From the NCBI RefSeq assembly GCF_009730915.1, contig NW_024086823.1, positions 62,001 to 126,000 of the forward strand: a stretch of DNA of 64,000 nucleotides, written 5' to 3'. This DNA is from Dioscorea cayenensis subsp. rotundata (Eukaryota; Streptophyta; Magnoliopsida; Dioscoreales; Dioscoreaceae). The notes under the pieces are model-generated. The model made no database searches. It was not told the origin of the DNA and saw nothing but the letters and a program-made list of their open reading frames with translations. Shown one piece after another: positions 47,832 to 59,945 of this stretch (position 1 is the first letter of the stretch; each line of letters begins with the position of its first letter). A program made the translations under genes and the position numbers.

Positions 47832-48838
47832 TGTCAGAATCCTACCTATGAAAGGTTACAACGGAATGAATACCTTACCTTTTTTTTTTCCTTCTTGAGG
47901 CACTGTGATGGTGCAACATTAGCCCTTGCCCATCGCTAGCCAAAGCCGCAACTTACCACAAGAGTTAATAAGGCGCAAGTGGAAGTAAATAAGAATGCAC
48001 ACAAAGATAAGCAACCCAAACTTAGTTTAGACTTTTATTGATCTTCTCCCGACTAGATCAACTCTCAATCAATACTCCGATGATTACACTTGCATCTCTC
48101 GATCCTTAAAAAAGTACCGGCCACAAGGCTTATTTAATCTAAGCCACCAAGAGGGCGTGGCGGTTACCAAAACCACCCAATATATGAACATGGGTAAAGA
48201 ACCGCTCGGTGGAACCGTCCACTCCAACCGCTCTTGCTAAGTGGTTCCTCTCTAAGGAGAACATGCATTAACTACCCATTGCAACCACCCATTACAACTA
48301 TTCCTGCTAAGTCCACTCGCCCATGACCGGATGCTACCTCAGCCATGTGTATACAGAGAGAAGTGCTGCACACTTCCCATGTTTTCCATCACTTAGGCAA
48401 CTTTTTGGAGCAACCACCTACTACTCCACTACTTTGGCAACCGCCCTGTCATTGGCCACGCGCATGACAGCTAGCCCATGTGCATACGGCAGCCTCCTGC
48501 GCATAGGTGCCCATGTCTCTCAATCACACATGCACGCCTCCTTTGTTATGGCAGGTTTTCTCGGCCATGTCTGCTTGGCCAACTTGCCGACATTAAGTTT
48601 TTCTCAATGTTCTCGGTCAAGCCACAAGGCTCCCTCTGTTATGGCAAATTTTTCCCATACCCGCTTGGTCATTGCAGATTTTCCCGCGCATCTGTCTACA
48701 GAGGTAGGTTTCCATACTTAGAATATTTTTGGCATTTTTTCTCAAGGCCAAGATCACCCCAGTAATGCCAAGTCGCTATTGGACAACCCGCAAGACCATT
48801 ATAGGGGGAATGAAGTTTAACCTCGATGGGGTGTTACA
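47832..48838 (-). mobile_element. Ty3/gypsy 5' LTR, about 1 kb
   Basis: On the minus strand the segment starts TGTAACACCCC (48838) and ends GATTCTGACA (47832), canonical TG...CA LTR ends, and is followed directly by a primer binding site. The 3' LTR is not found left of 46730, so the element is truncated. Open frames within it (for example 48323-48721) are not genes. Confidence 0.7.
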
Positions 48839-49151
48839 ATAACCTTTTGCAGGGAATGATTTCTTCTTTAAAAAGTCATCCAAACATGGGGATGGGAATA
48901 TGTATTCAATGATTCCCTCTTGTAGGGGAACCACTATGGTAATCCAAGCGACCCCTTAATTTATACATAACAAAAATAATGGCCAAATGGAGCATTTTTT
49001 TAAAATAGATAAACCATAACATGCGTTAAAAGTGAATAATACCACAAACCAGTACCGTGTAGTTATCATAGACCAAAATGCATATCCGAATAATCTATGT
49101 ATAATGAACAACATAAAAGGCATGCACATGATTTCAATAAAGCATTATACA
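48839..49151. other. Transposon-like spacer
   Basis: The short region holds a segment ending ccaagcgaccccttaa whose reverse complement begins ggggtcgcttggattaccat, suggestive of a Harbinger-like terminus, but no partner was found. There is no coding sequence. Confidence 0.35.
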
Positions 49152-49345
49152 TGTAATGAGATTGAGATAAGTTTATTGAGAAAAAAATCCCTCTATAAAA
49201 AAGAGGCTACAAATCGTAATAGGAATTAAGATAGAAAAAAATTACAAAATATGGAAGAAACTAAAAATGATAAAAATATATAACAAAAAATTCCAACAAT
49301 AGGAAACGATAAATATTAACACTCAAATAATTGGAGATCCTAACA
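49152..49345 (-). repeat. Ty1/copia 3' LTR
   Basis: 194 bases; shares tgtaatgagatt, ctacaaatc, taataggaatta, ggaagaaactaaaaa and ctaaca in order with the LTR at 49934-50158. It is shorter by several small deletions. Confidence 0.85.
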
Positions 49346-49911
49346 CTTCTCCTCAAGTTCCAAATAGGAGCACCAAAGAGCTTTAGTAAAGATATCTACC
49401 AATTGATTTTCAGTAGTTAAATGAAGAGTAGTGATTTGGTAGTGAAGAACAACATCTCTAACGAAAGTAGAAAGTTGTCAAGTTGACATTTGCTATGTTG
49501 ACAAGTAGAAAATTGACAAGTTAACTGGACATGTTTGGAAAAAAAGACTAGTCATGTTTTCCAAGCTAACACTATTTGGAAAAGACGACTTGTGACTTGA
49601 TAAGGTTCCTGTTAGAATGCGATTGGACATTATTTGGAACAGAAGACCAAACAAGTTTTCCAAACTGACAGAATTCACATTCCAAGGGTTTGCAAATGAA
49701 ATAAGTGAGGAACTATTCTCTTTCAACTTTTGAAGACCCGGATAATATGAAAATGACTAGGAGAATCTGTAATAATGCAAAGAATAAAGGACGACATTGA
49801 GGACTCGGATGACACTCACCGCCGGGTGGCCTGACGATGAGGCTATCGGACCATGAGTGGATAAGCCTTGGACGACTAGAATTCTTGAGATTTTTTATCA
49901 GACCCTTAGAA

Positions 49912-49927
49912 CCTAACTCTGATACCA
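49912..49927 (-). promoter_or_regulatory. Ty1/copia primer binding site
   Basis: tggtatcagagttagg on the minus strand, the classic site complementary to the 3' end of initiator tRNA-Met, lying 6 bases inside the 5' LTR. Confidence 0.88.
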
Positions 49928-49933
49928 TGTGAA

Positions 49934-50158
49934 TGTAATGAGATTAAGATAACTTTGTTGGTAAGAATTGCACACTATAAATAGAAAATCTACAAATCAT
50001 AATAGGAATTACATAATATGGAATCAAATCATTAAGAAATTAAAATAATAGAAAAAATGCATAATTTGGAAGAAACTAAAAAAGAGACGGACATATAAGG
50101 AAGTTCTAATAGTAGGAAAAGATAAATAAGAACACTCTAATAATAGGAGTTTCTAACA
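49934..50158 (-). repeat. Ty1/copia 5' LTR
   Basis: 225 bases, TGTTAGAAACTCC at its minus-strand start (50158). It is paired with 49152-49345. Confidence 0.85.
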
Positions 50159-50283
50159 AACATCATCTCTTAGGATATGAAGATATTTTCAAATAAAAAA
50201 ATAATAGAAAATAATGCATAATAATAACAAATTATATAACACAAAAAAAAGTCTTATTTAAGACTTTAAATAAAGTATGTAGC

Positions 50284-51453
50284 CAGGGACGGAACTAAGG
50301 CGGGGCTAGCGGGGGCTTCAGCCCCCCCTCAACTCCGGCGATCTCTTTATCAGGCCGGCGGAACCAGAGGCCCCTTCATCCCTTCCAGCCCCTCCAGCCC
50401 CTCCACTTCTAGGCTCCACTTCTATCAGTTTAATCATGGAGCCGTGCTAATCAACTCACATGGTGGGGATGAAGGCCGCCAGGGATGCCGGAACTTTCTC
50501 TCTTATGATCCAAATGTTAGGCTTCCTTTGTGGCCTTCTGAACAAGCTGCCCGTGAGGGCATCATGAATATTTAGAAACATGCTGATTTCATTAAAGTAT
50601 ATATATATATATATTTGTATCATGATCAACGTTTATAGATAGATATCACTTGTTTGATATATTTATATTAATGGTGTTGTTTTGAAATTGATCAGGTGAG
50701 TGATGATGAGGTTGCTTTCTTAACACAAGGAGATCCTTACAATGAGGATGTGGTTCTTTCACTCTAGTATGAAGGTCTTAAGCTGCTTCTTGTTACTGAT
50801 GGAGAGAAGAGTTGCAGATACTTCACTAAGGTTCATCAATTAATTAATCTACTTAATTAATTATCATTTGGATATCTCATATATATTATATATATATATA
50901 TATAACATAAAAGGTAATTATTCAAATAAATTGATTTGTTTTGGATTATTTCAGAATTTCAAAGGCAAGGTTAGAGGGTATTCAGTGAAGACAGTGGGTA
51001 CCACTGGAGCTGGTGATGCTTTTATTAGAGCTTTCTTGTTCGTTGTTGCTTTTGTTGTTGAGAGATCTCTCTTCGAGGTATTAATAATTTTTATTTTAAA
51101 AAAAAAACAAAACAAAACATAAATAATAAGCTATGAAAAACATATATCAGTTTACAATAATTATTTATTGTAATACTCATTCAGATGTTGTACTAATTAA
51201 TTTTTTATTTAGGGAGTAGATCTCGGGCCATGCAATCTTGTATTTCTATATATTATTAAATAAGATATAATGGAAAACACATATCAGTTTACAATAATCT
51301 CTCGTGTGTATATATATACTGTCAAACAAATTTTCTGACTAACTTGATCTAATCAACTGACTAAACTTTACCTATTCAATTGTTAGGATGAATAAATTTT
51401 TTTCTACATTTTGCCTTCAACCCCCCTATCAATAAGTCATGGTTCCATCCCTG
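50284..51453. mobile_element. hAT-like element carrying fructokinase exons
   Basis: The left end cagggacggaac (50284) is matched by the reverse complement of the right end, cagggatggaac (to 51453). Flanking octamers tatgtagc (50276-50283) and catgtagc (51454-51461) agree at 7 of 8 positions. Inverted repeats beginning CAGGG with 8-bp target duplications fit the hAT superfamily. The 1,170-base element encodes no transposase; its interior is a fructokinase gene fragment. It is non-autonomous and would need transposase from elsewhere. Confidence 0.8.
50490..51077 (+). pseudogene. Captured fructokinase gene fragment
   Basis: Three exon pieces of a plant pfkB-family fructokinase: to 50596 (KAARDAG, then [13 protein letters not shown] and KHADFIK), 50696-50830 (VSDDEVAFLTQGDPYNEDVV, then [18 protein letters not shown]) and 50955-51077 (NFKGKVRGYSVKTV and GTTGAGDAF, the anion-hole/catalytic Asp motif). 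The intervening introns keep GT and AG borders (50597, 50695, 50831, 50954). In-frame stops (near 50574 and 50767) and a frame change near 50505 make it non-functional. Both ends of the enzyme, including the N-terminal sugar-binding region, are absent. Fructokinase phosphorylates fructose; this piece cannot. Confidence 0.85.
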
Positions 51454-51461
51454 CATGTAGC

Positions 51462-52838
51462 ATGCACATAGTTTTCTTCACATAAGACAGTGGAATCAAC
51501 TCAATATTGCTAGAATATGTCAAACACACATGAAATGAAAACCAAGAAAGTTATGGATACATAATGTGATCCCACTCATAGACTTTGATAGCATAACCAT
51601 AAATGAATATCATAACAATCTACCCTTTTATTTCAAAACAAAGATATAAAAATGCAATTTTAAGTCAACAATAGAAATTAGCACACCAATAGCCCTTAAT
51701 AGATTTATGTTCTTCAAAATCTGTAGCAAAAGTTCAAATTTTTTGAGTTCATAGTCCATCTTGCCTTTTGATTTAGCTAACTTATTTGATTTAGTTATAT
51801 TGTACATATTTTAATAAAATTTACCATTTGTTATAAACGCTTAACGAAGATCATTGAAGTAATATTTCTATAAATATTTTCCTGGAAATTGCAGCTATAT
51901 TAGCAGGACACCACCCATATACTAAGTTAGATAAGAAGCATAGCTACAATGAGAATAACATGCTAGCCCTTAAACAAAGAAGGAATTAAATATTTGTGCA
52001 AATTAATTATCAAACACAAGTAATAGGTACAAAAAATATGGATAGGAAAGATCTGAGTCATGGCATCAGTGTCTCTGAACCAAAACAAAAAAGAAGGGGA
52101 AAATCAACGAAGAACATACATTTGTTAAAAAAATAAGGTCGGTAACTACAATTACATTACCAACTAAGAAAATGACATGGAAAATCAATGAATATCAGAA
52201 GTACAACTACGTTATTATAACATAAAAGCAAAAAAATTTTGACTACAAGGCCAGTGCACACTTTACAATTTAAGAACTAATAAAGAAAATTGATTAGATC
52301 AAAGCCAGAAGATTCAATCAAACATTTACATAACTCAACCAGGATGTCAAGCCAATTTCCACCAAATTGTAACTTATAAAAACCAAAGATAAATCATTAT
52401 AACACAATTTAAAAATGAGCCTTGATTAACCAACATAACATTTCAAAGATTAACCAACAAAACCAAATTTCTGAATAGCGAAAAATAAATCAAGTGTAGG
52501 TTTGAGCTCCGCTCTAATTCCGAAATCCTATCTTTGAGAAGAAAGGAATTAAGGGCAAGCCTGATATCCTCTGCCCCACACACATGAACCTTAAACACTA
52601 TCTTCTACTACTATCAGTAATAATCTGGAAGTAAAGCATATTATATAGTATCTTAATTCATAACCTCATGAGTTTTTGTACATAATGTGCAGTATACATC
52701 CAACTGATCAGTGAAAGAAGATTCGATCATTGATATAGATCTAGGAGCTTAGTTGTAAATAGTGAACATGGGGGATAAAAACAAATTTTACATTTTTTTT
52801 TTGGGAAAAAAAGACCACAAATAAAAAGTTCAAATTTT
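51462..52838. other. AT-rich DNA, nothing recognised
   Basis: I see no coding sequence or element ends. The right limit is the T-rich 3' end of the second LINE. Confidence 0.45.
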
Positions 52839-53077
52839 TTTTAAAAGGTGGGTGAACCACTTCAATTAATAGAAAAACAGGAACAACAAAGTCCACCAAC
52901 CCCGGTGGAACAACAAAGGAGTACAACAACCACTAGATGTGGTTAGACATAACAGACAAAACAAAAGCAAAGAACCGGGCGAGGAAAAGAAGCCTTCCTC
53001 GCGGTCACTGCTGAGACCTAGCCCGTACTTTGATCAAGAGCTTTCTCAGCCGGCAGCGTCTCACCAACCACCTCCAC

Positions 53078-56000
53078 TCAAGGGCATAGGAACTCTAGGC
53101 TTCTTCTGATAGTAGATAAGTCATCCTCACACCTCTCCCTCGGACCCTCAACAACTGAAGAGAACCAAGATAAGACCATCCTGTCAATATTCAGAATAAT
53201 GCGATGCGCAGGCAAAATGTTGGCATTAAAAATACAATCATTTCTAGCAAGCCAAATATTCCAGACAATTGCCTTCACTAGAAGGTCCCCAAAAACTCTC
53301 CTGGTGGGATGCCAACCTAGCCTCCACTGTCCCCAAAGTTGACTCATGGAAGATGGTGGATCAGGGAGCTGAAAAGGCCTAATAAAGTAATTCCACACAT
53401 GTTTGGAAAGAGGGCACTGAAAGAAAAGATGATCAACAGATTCGATCCCAGTATGGCACAGAAAGCAAGTTGCCGTCGACAATCGATTGCACCTCTTGTA
53501 GGCTAGGTTCTCCAACGTAAGAATTATGTTTTTCCATGCAAGCCAATTGAAGAGACTGATTTTCTTTGGGTACCAGCTGAGCCAGAAGAACTTTGCCAAA
53601 GGGCATCTCAGGGCCCCATCAATTAAGAAATTATAAAAAGATTTGACTGAAAAGATCTTGGTCCTCATAAGTATCCATCGTATGATATCCCTCGTCGCCC
53701 ATCTGACACCCGCATATTCTCTCTGCAACGCTGAACACCCTCGTTCTCTGAAAAAGGGGGCCCATTACAAAGATGGATCAGCTCGTGAACCGTATCGTTG
53801 GGTTGTAAACTGCCACTAAAAATATCAGGCCACACGTACATAGGCGCCATCTCGTCAAGCCAACAGTCTTTCCAAAAATGAGTTTCCTTTTCCTGATTTG
53901 ATTTCGTGCGAAGTGCATCCCCTAAAAGCCTGTAAGCAACATAAAACCCCTTTCGAGAAGAAAAAAGGATCCTACCAGATTGAGTAGGTTCCACCCTCGA
54001 ACGAATCGGCCCATAATTGAATTGCACCACCATCGCACCGCTCCAATCTGGGTCATGAACAAACTTCCACCACCACTTCCCTAAAAGGGCCTGGTTGAAG
54101 ACAACAAGATCTAGGATTCCCCAACCCCCTTGTCACGTGGTCGACAAAGATTCTTCCATCTAACTAAACGACATCTAGGATGGTCAATATCAGGGCCTGA
54201 CCATAAAAAGTCTCGACGCATTCTATCCTAGAGGTGTTGCTCTTTCCACGAGGATAACCTTCTTTTCACCTTGAGAATAAGACCCTCCCAATCCTGCTTA
54301 CAAGGCCATCTACTAGAAAGCGGGATACCCAAATAGGTAACTGGCAGAAGCCCCACCGTACAATTTAATATAGCAGCAGCCGTTGAATCGGGAAGCTCCC
54401 CCATTCTACACGAGTAGAGGCACGCTTTATAGAAATTAGTTTCTAACTGTGTTATACCTTCAAAAAGGTATAAAATCAATTTTATTATCCGGAGATCCTC
54501 AAGCCCTCCCTTTGACAAAACCAAAAGGTCATCAGCGTAATGGAGATTGCACTTACTTCTAAAGTCTCCCAAAGGCACCCCGATTAAGATCTTAGAGCTG
54601 AGAGCGTGGGTAAACATCAAACTTAGGACATCAGTAACAAGAACAAATAGTAATGGTGACAGTGGATCACCCAGTCTTAATCCCCTCTGATAGCGAATAT
54701 ACCGATTCAGAGAACCATTAATGTTGGGATCGACGCCTTCGAGGAAAACAGAATACTCCTGATCCAACCCATCTATCTTTCCCCAAAACCCCTAGCACTA
54801 AGTAGCTCAAACAGAAGTCCAAATCAACCAAATCAAAAGCCTTGGCAAAGACAACTTTCAGAATGTGCTCGAGGATCCTATGTTTATGCAAACTAAACAT
54901 CAGTTCTTCGGCAGTGGCAAAATTGTCAAGGATGCAATGACCTTTTAGGAAAAACGATTGATCAGCATCAACTAGCGAGTTCAAGACTTTACTCAAGGGC
55001 ATTGCCAAAAGCTTCAACAGAATTTTTAGGGAAGAGTTAATAAGGCTAATGGGGCGATAATCTCCCGGCCCCTCTAGTACAACGACCTTGGGGATAAGAA
55101 CAATACTAGCCCAATTGATTTTTTCTCTTTTGGCTCTCCCAAAAAAGAAGTCCTCATAAAGCTTCAGAAGATCCAACTTAATGATTTCCCAGAATTGTCA
55201 AAAAAATTACAGAGGAAAGCCATCCTGTCCAGGGGCTTTATCCCGTCCCAACTCAAAGACAGCATCCATAACTTCCTTTAATGAGAATGGGCGTTCCAGC
55301 TGGGATAAATCCACATGTCTTCTGTTGGCAAGCAATTTCCGGAGATCAACCCTGAATCTAGAAGCCCGATGTAACCCAAACTATTGGTTAAAGCGAGCAG
55401 AGAAAATTTTACCAATATCCCGAGGATTAGTTAGAGTAGTTCTATTGAAACAAATACTAGGAATTAAATTTTGATTTTTTCGGCCATTGGCAACCGCATG
55501 AAAGAAATGGGTGTTCTCATCTCCTTCCTTCAACCATTGGAGTCGCGATCTTTGTTTCCTAATCTCACTTAAATTCATAAGGAGATCCTCTTCTTGTTTG
55601 TACTCCAAAGGCAAAAGTAGTCAAGTCTCTTTCACGATGTCAATATTTTCAAGTTCATGAAATAAGGCCAGCTTCTTAAGTTTAATGGAGCCAAATAAGA
55701 ACTTTGCCCAATGCTGCATCTGTCTTCTAAGCCCTGCCATTTTTTAAACCAAAATAAAAGCACCGCAACCCAATAGAGACAACTCTGACCACCACTGTTC
55801 TACTAATTCATGGAAGCCATCCACAGATGACCAACTCATACCTAAAAGGGCGCAGGTTAAAAGTGTGGATGGCAACCTTAAACCGGATAGGAACATGATC
55901 TGACCATAATATCGGAAGACTATTCTGGATCATCTTATGGAAAGTGTTCACACACACTATTGACAAGAATACGATCCAACTTAACCCACAACGGGACGGC

Positions 56001-56567
56001 TTTTCCATTGGTCCAAGAAAATCGTCTGCCGAAAGAAGGAGGCTCCTGCAGCTCCAGGTCTTGCAAGAAAGTGTTAGCCTTTCTAATGTCCTCCAAATTG
56101 GGAGGACCAGAGATTTTATCCCCACATCAAAAGTTGCGTTGAAGTCTCCACATATAATCCAAGGAATACTTGAACCCCGTGCAATTTCGAAGCTCCTCCC
56201 AAAAGGCATGTTTCAATGCTCTGGCATTAGGTCCATACACCGAGGTACACTGCCACAAGAAATTCTCACGTTTGGAAAAAAATTCAACTGATAGACTGAA
56301 GTCACCTACCTTTAGCAGCTTGCTAGTTAACACCCCGCTATTCCAACCAATGATAATCCCCCTGCCGAGCCATGAGCCGGTAGAAAGCAGAATTGATCCA
56401 ATCTAATCCCACCAATCTCATGCCAAAGGGTAGGGGAAATTTTCTCCAATTTAGACTCTTGAATACAACAAACATCAGCAAAATGCAAATTTAGAAAGTC
56501 CTTCACTAGATTGAAACCACTTCGCCGGTCTCCCTAGACCTCTAACATTCTAAGTAATAATATTCAT
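53078..56567 (-). pseudogene. LINE-1B ORF2: endonuclease and RT
   Basis: The start ATG at 56567 leads into MNIIT then a stop in place of the conserved Trp of the endonuclease opening, followed by NVRGLGRP. The endonuclease continues with WIICGDFNATFD (about 56160). The RT at 55176-54228 shows GDYRPISLINSSLKIL, an AKAFD motif, RLGDPLSPLLFVLVTDVLS and the catalytic box YADDLLVLSKG. A zinc-binding C-terminal domain (53728-53078) has CFLCHTGIESVDHLFFQC and WNIWLARNDCIFN. Frame changes near 55200, 54750 and 53730 and several stops show it is dead. Confidence 0.87.
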
Positions 56568-56576
56568 AAACACATA

Positions 56577-59105
56577 TCAAGCAACGCGGCCCTCTGAGGA
56601 GGTCGCCAAAGACTCTCGGGACAAGGGCATCCGGGACTGTTCTAACAAACGGAGGTGATTAAAACATTCAGATGCAGAGTCAGTAAAGGAAATACCACAA
56701 GCATCACAATAACGTGCAATTTGAGCATCAGACCAATTAGAAAGGAGAAGGGATTTGAGAGTCGTACCTTTCCCAGGGTCACCTCGGGACACCTTCTTCT
56801 TCACCAATCGCGGTGGCTCAGCCACATACTTGGCGTCCTCATTAAAATGCGAGTATGGATTTTTTGGTCTCTCGCTTCTACGTATCCCCAAAGATTGCTT
56901 CATGGCTAATGAATCAGAACCTCCTTGCAAACTTGGCAATAATTTCCTGAGGTTCCTCTCAAATTCACTATTTTAATCATAATCAGAGATACGATCATGT
57001 GACTTTGGGACATCAGAAGGAGATTGAAAATTATCAGTGTCAGTCGAAACTCGTGGTAATACGTTCCTCTAACCGATAGTGCAATCGGATGCTGGTGTCA
57101 CGGCCCAACCCCATGCTAAGAATTGCCAAAGGAAACCCACCGGAGGTGTCATGGTAGGCATCACTGATTCATCACCGAAATTCGTATTGGCAAAATCAGG
57201 GCACTCCAAGATTGGGGATACAACTGGAATTTTCTGTCCGGCACTGGGCCTCTGCTTAAGTTCGTTTGGTCTATGGAAAAGCCCAAGATCAGGCCCACCT
57301 TTAGAACCAGGAATCTCCTCATTTGGGATCATGATTGAGTGAGGAGGACCCACCAATTGGCCCACTTCACAAAGCAGCAATGGGTTTCCCACATCAAGGT
57401 CAGCATTGTTGGGTAATGAGCGGCCCAAACCCCAGTCCGCCCATTAACCATAAGCGGGTCCTCCTCTACATGAACCTCACACGGGGGAACAAGACTCGGC
57501 CTTGCCTCCACTTGCGTAGCACTGGAACATCTTCCATCAGACCCAGACAAAGAAACCTTGAACGTTCACTAGCCGACACCTGTCCCATGTTGCATTTGTT
57601 TATCTCGTGCCACTCAATGCTCAACACGTCGAGTTCTCTGGCCAAGAGACCTTGCCTTGTTAGTATGATTTGACCATCGGCGCTCAGAGAACCACTATCC
57701 TCTAGAACCTACGATCCGTTCCCCGATACCCATCGAACCGATGGGTCTTCCCTAGAAGATCAAGATTGCAGCAACGACGCGATGCAGTCGTGGGAGCGAA
57801 GCTCCACCACACCTCCGTGGGAGCAGGGCTCAACCATGGTCACTAGCTTCACCCCCTTGGTTGCCGGGGCCTGCACCATCACCGGTCTAACGACGGGTAA
57901 CATGCTATCTTCTCTGTCATCTGGGATGGAGTAGCGCTCTATCGGGCCTGTCTCAGTTGGTAAGGTCGCCGACAGAATCGGTTGCTTACTTGTCTCCGCC
58001 CTAGATATTTCATGCGTACCTCGGTGATCCGCTGGCCGTCCACTAGTCTCCAAAGTCATCTCTAGATCAGAAGTAGTCAAAACATACCTTCCTAGTTCAC
58101 GTTTGAAGGCCGAAAACATCCCATGATCCATGGTAATTAGCACCGAATATTTCTGCATGCCTAAGTTGAGCGCCAACTTGAAAGGTAATGAGACCCCACC
58201 CGACAGTGAACCAGTACCTACATGAAGCGTTTATGAAGCAGAAGTGCTTGCGAAAAAGCAATTAACTCCCCCACCGGCCAAACCAGCTCAAAAATGATGC
58301 TCCAACACCAGCCATTTAGGGGCAGGTTCCAAATATGGATCCATTGCCCCTCTCCCGAAGCCCTGTCGTCTGCCCTGATCTCTGCCGACCAAGGAGAAAT
58401 CTTCATGGTATAGGGACCATCTTTAGTGACCACCTTGAAGCTTCCAATTTTACACACTTCTTTAACATCCTCCCTGCTAGCCAATAGAAAAAGGAGGGCG
58501 ATCTCGTTCAACGGGGTGATCGGACCAGCAAGGGGCTTGTTAATGATAGAGGGAGCCACTTCCACGATACTAGCTTTATTAACAAATCCCTCCATGAGAG
58601 TAAGAACCACCACCTTAGCAGGTTTCTCCCTAAGTTCTGAGATCTTCAGCGTGAGAGAAAGTGAGAGGTCCACACAAATTGGCCGAGGTGAAGATGAGGT
58701 CACCACCTCCGGAACAGCCTTCACCCTAGTTGCACACGGTTGTTCATCCATGCTCACACGTCTAGAGCGCACAGAATCATCACGGGGCCCCACCTGTTGA
58801 TCGCTTGAGGTCACATGTTTAGAACGCACATGCAACCTCTTACGATGAGGACTACACTCCACCGAACAATGAGCAGCCATGTGCCCGACGCCAACACATC
58901 TCAGGCAGACGGCCTGATGTCAGCACTTCGCTGCCTTGTGTGAAGAGCATAAACAACGACCACAAGTCCCCTCCGTGGGTGAGCGTGGTCGCTTAGCACT
59001 AGTTAGACGTGAGCTACCCTGATTGTGGGCCGAAGTCACACTCAACGAACTCATCCCGGCCACACCCTTCGCTGTTTGACGCCCGCCAGAAGAAGACAAG
59101 CTCAC
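56577..59105 (-). pseudogene. LINE-1B ORF1: N-terminal knuckles, DUF4283-like
   Basis: The N-terminal frame (59105) has a CCHC knuckle CGRCLCSSHKAAKC, a stop, and then a second knuckle CLRCVGVGHMAAHC in the next open stretch. A DUF4283/RRM-like region follows at about 58560-58220 (NEIALLFLLASREDVKEVCK; WIHIWNLPLNGW). The long C-terminal part (58176-56577) is low in recognisable motifs and spread across frames. With knuckles before the RRM-like domain, the order is opposite to that of LINE-1A. Confidence 0.7.
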
Positions 59106-59230
59106 TACCTACGTATAGGACTACTTATCTTCTTTGGAAATGCCATTTCTGCCCTTACCATCTCCGCTAATAGCACCGTCATCCCCTCCTTCGCAATCAA
59201 CCTCCCCGGTAGTCCCCCAGACAATGACCA

Positions 59231-59945
59231 CTAAAAAAAATGTTCAATTTCACATACCTAGGATATGCAAGCTTCAACACAAATACCAAAAAAAAAAAAA
59301 TAAATAAAAAAAGAAAAAGGGTAGAATCTATTAAAGATGTTGAAACTTAATGACACAAAATACAACAGAGAAAAGAATTTTAGAATTTCTTGGCAAAGAA
59401 ATAAATATAACCATAATAGTGTATTGGGATGGTCTATGACTAATAATTATAATGAAGGTTTTTAGGCACAATAATGTGTATAAGATGCGTTTCTACAAAA
59501 TGATACTAGTATACACTGTGTTCACCCCATTATGAATTTAATTGAAAGGAGTAACTTTTCTGTTCAAACCCACAGTTGGTCTACTGTTCATTGGTTTTCA
59601 GTTTTAAGCATATACTTATTCAGCATAGTGACGCTTCAAATTGAAATAGAATGCAGAAAGCAAGTCATCCTAGAGATAGATCTAAGTTTAAAAAAAACAT
59701 CATTAATGCTCAAAAGGATAAAACAAGGAATTATATTAACATACCTTTGATTTGGAAAGTCGATACCTAATAAAGATCTACTAATACTTAAAATCCAAGG
59801 TAGGGAGGGATTATTTGGTGAGCTGTTGATGTTTGACACCAACAAGATAAATTGCAAAGTTCAACTTGGTTGCTTAAGTTGTTGATTAAAGGGGCTGAAT
59901 CCTTTGTTTAGTCTGTGTCTATTCCAGCTGGTATTGGGTAATAAG
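59231..59945. other. AT-rich spacer, nothing recognised
   Basis: Between the LINE-1B 5' end and the first LTR-like repeat I see no gene. A short A run lies at about 59289-59312. Confidence 0.45.

Larger units (their letters stand above)
49152..50158 (-). mobile_element. Internally deleted Ty1/copia element
   Basis: Two related LTRs, 49152-49345 and 49934-50158, begin tgtaatgagatt on the plus strand and end in ctaaca, that is TGTTAG...CATTACA on the minus strand. The right one is the 5' LTR because a primer site tggtatcagagttagg (minus, 49927-49912) follows it. The 588-base interior has only a leader and, next to the 3' LTR, the very end of copia Pol (TTENQLVDIFTKAL, about 49410-49365). Nearly the whole coding region is gone, so it would depend on another element. 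No perfect target-site duplication is seen and the LTRs have diverged, so it is old. Confidence 0.85.
52839..59230 (-). mobile_element. Second L1-type LINE, older (LINE-1B)
   Basis: Minus-strand element of about 6.4 kb with ORF1 (59105-56577), ORF2 (56567-53078) and a 3' end near 52839, where the plus strand shows ttttttttaaaaggtgggtg. It lacks the RNase H present in LINE-1A. Both ORFs carry stops and frame changes, and I cannot find a matching target-site duplication, so it is older than LINE-1A. The boundaries are approximate, especially on the right. Confidence 0.82.

Noticed and set aside
48323..48765. Overlapping plus-strand open frames of up to 132 codons
   Set aside because: They lie inside a Ty3/gypsy LTR with TG...CA ends and show no protein family pattern.
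48860..48960. Harbinger terminal repeat paired with a segment near 32826
   Set aside because: The two ends have a similar flavour but do not align as inverted repeats.
52780..59300. Target-site duplication for LINE-1B (aaagttcaaa against aatgttcaat)
   Set aside because: Only a partial A/T-rich match, not distinguishable from chance.
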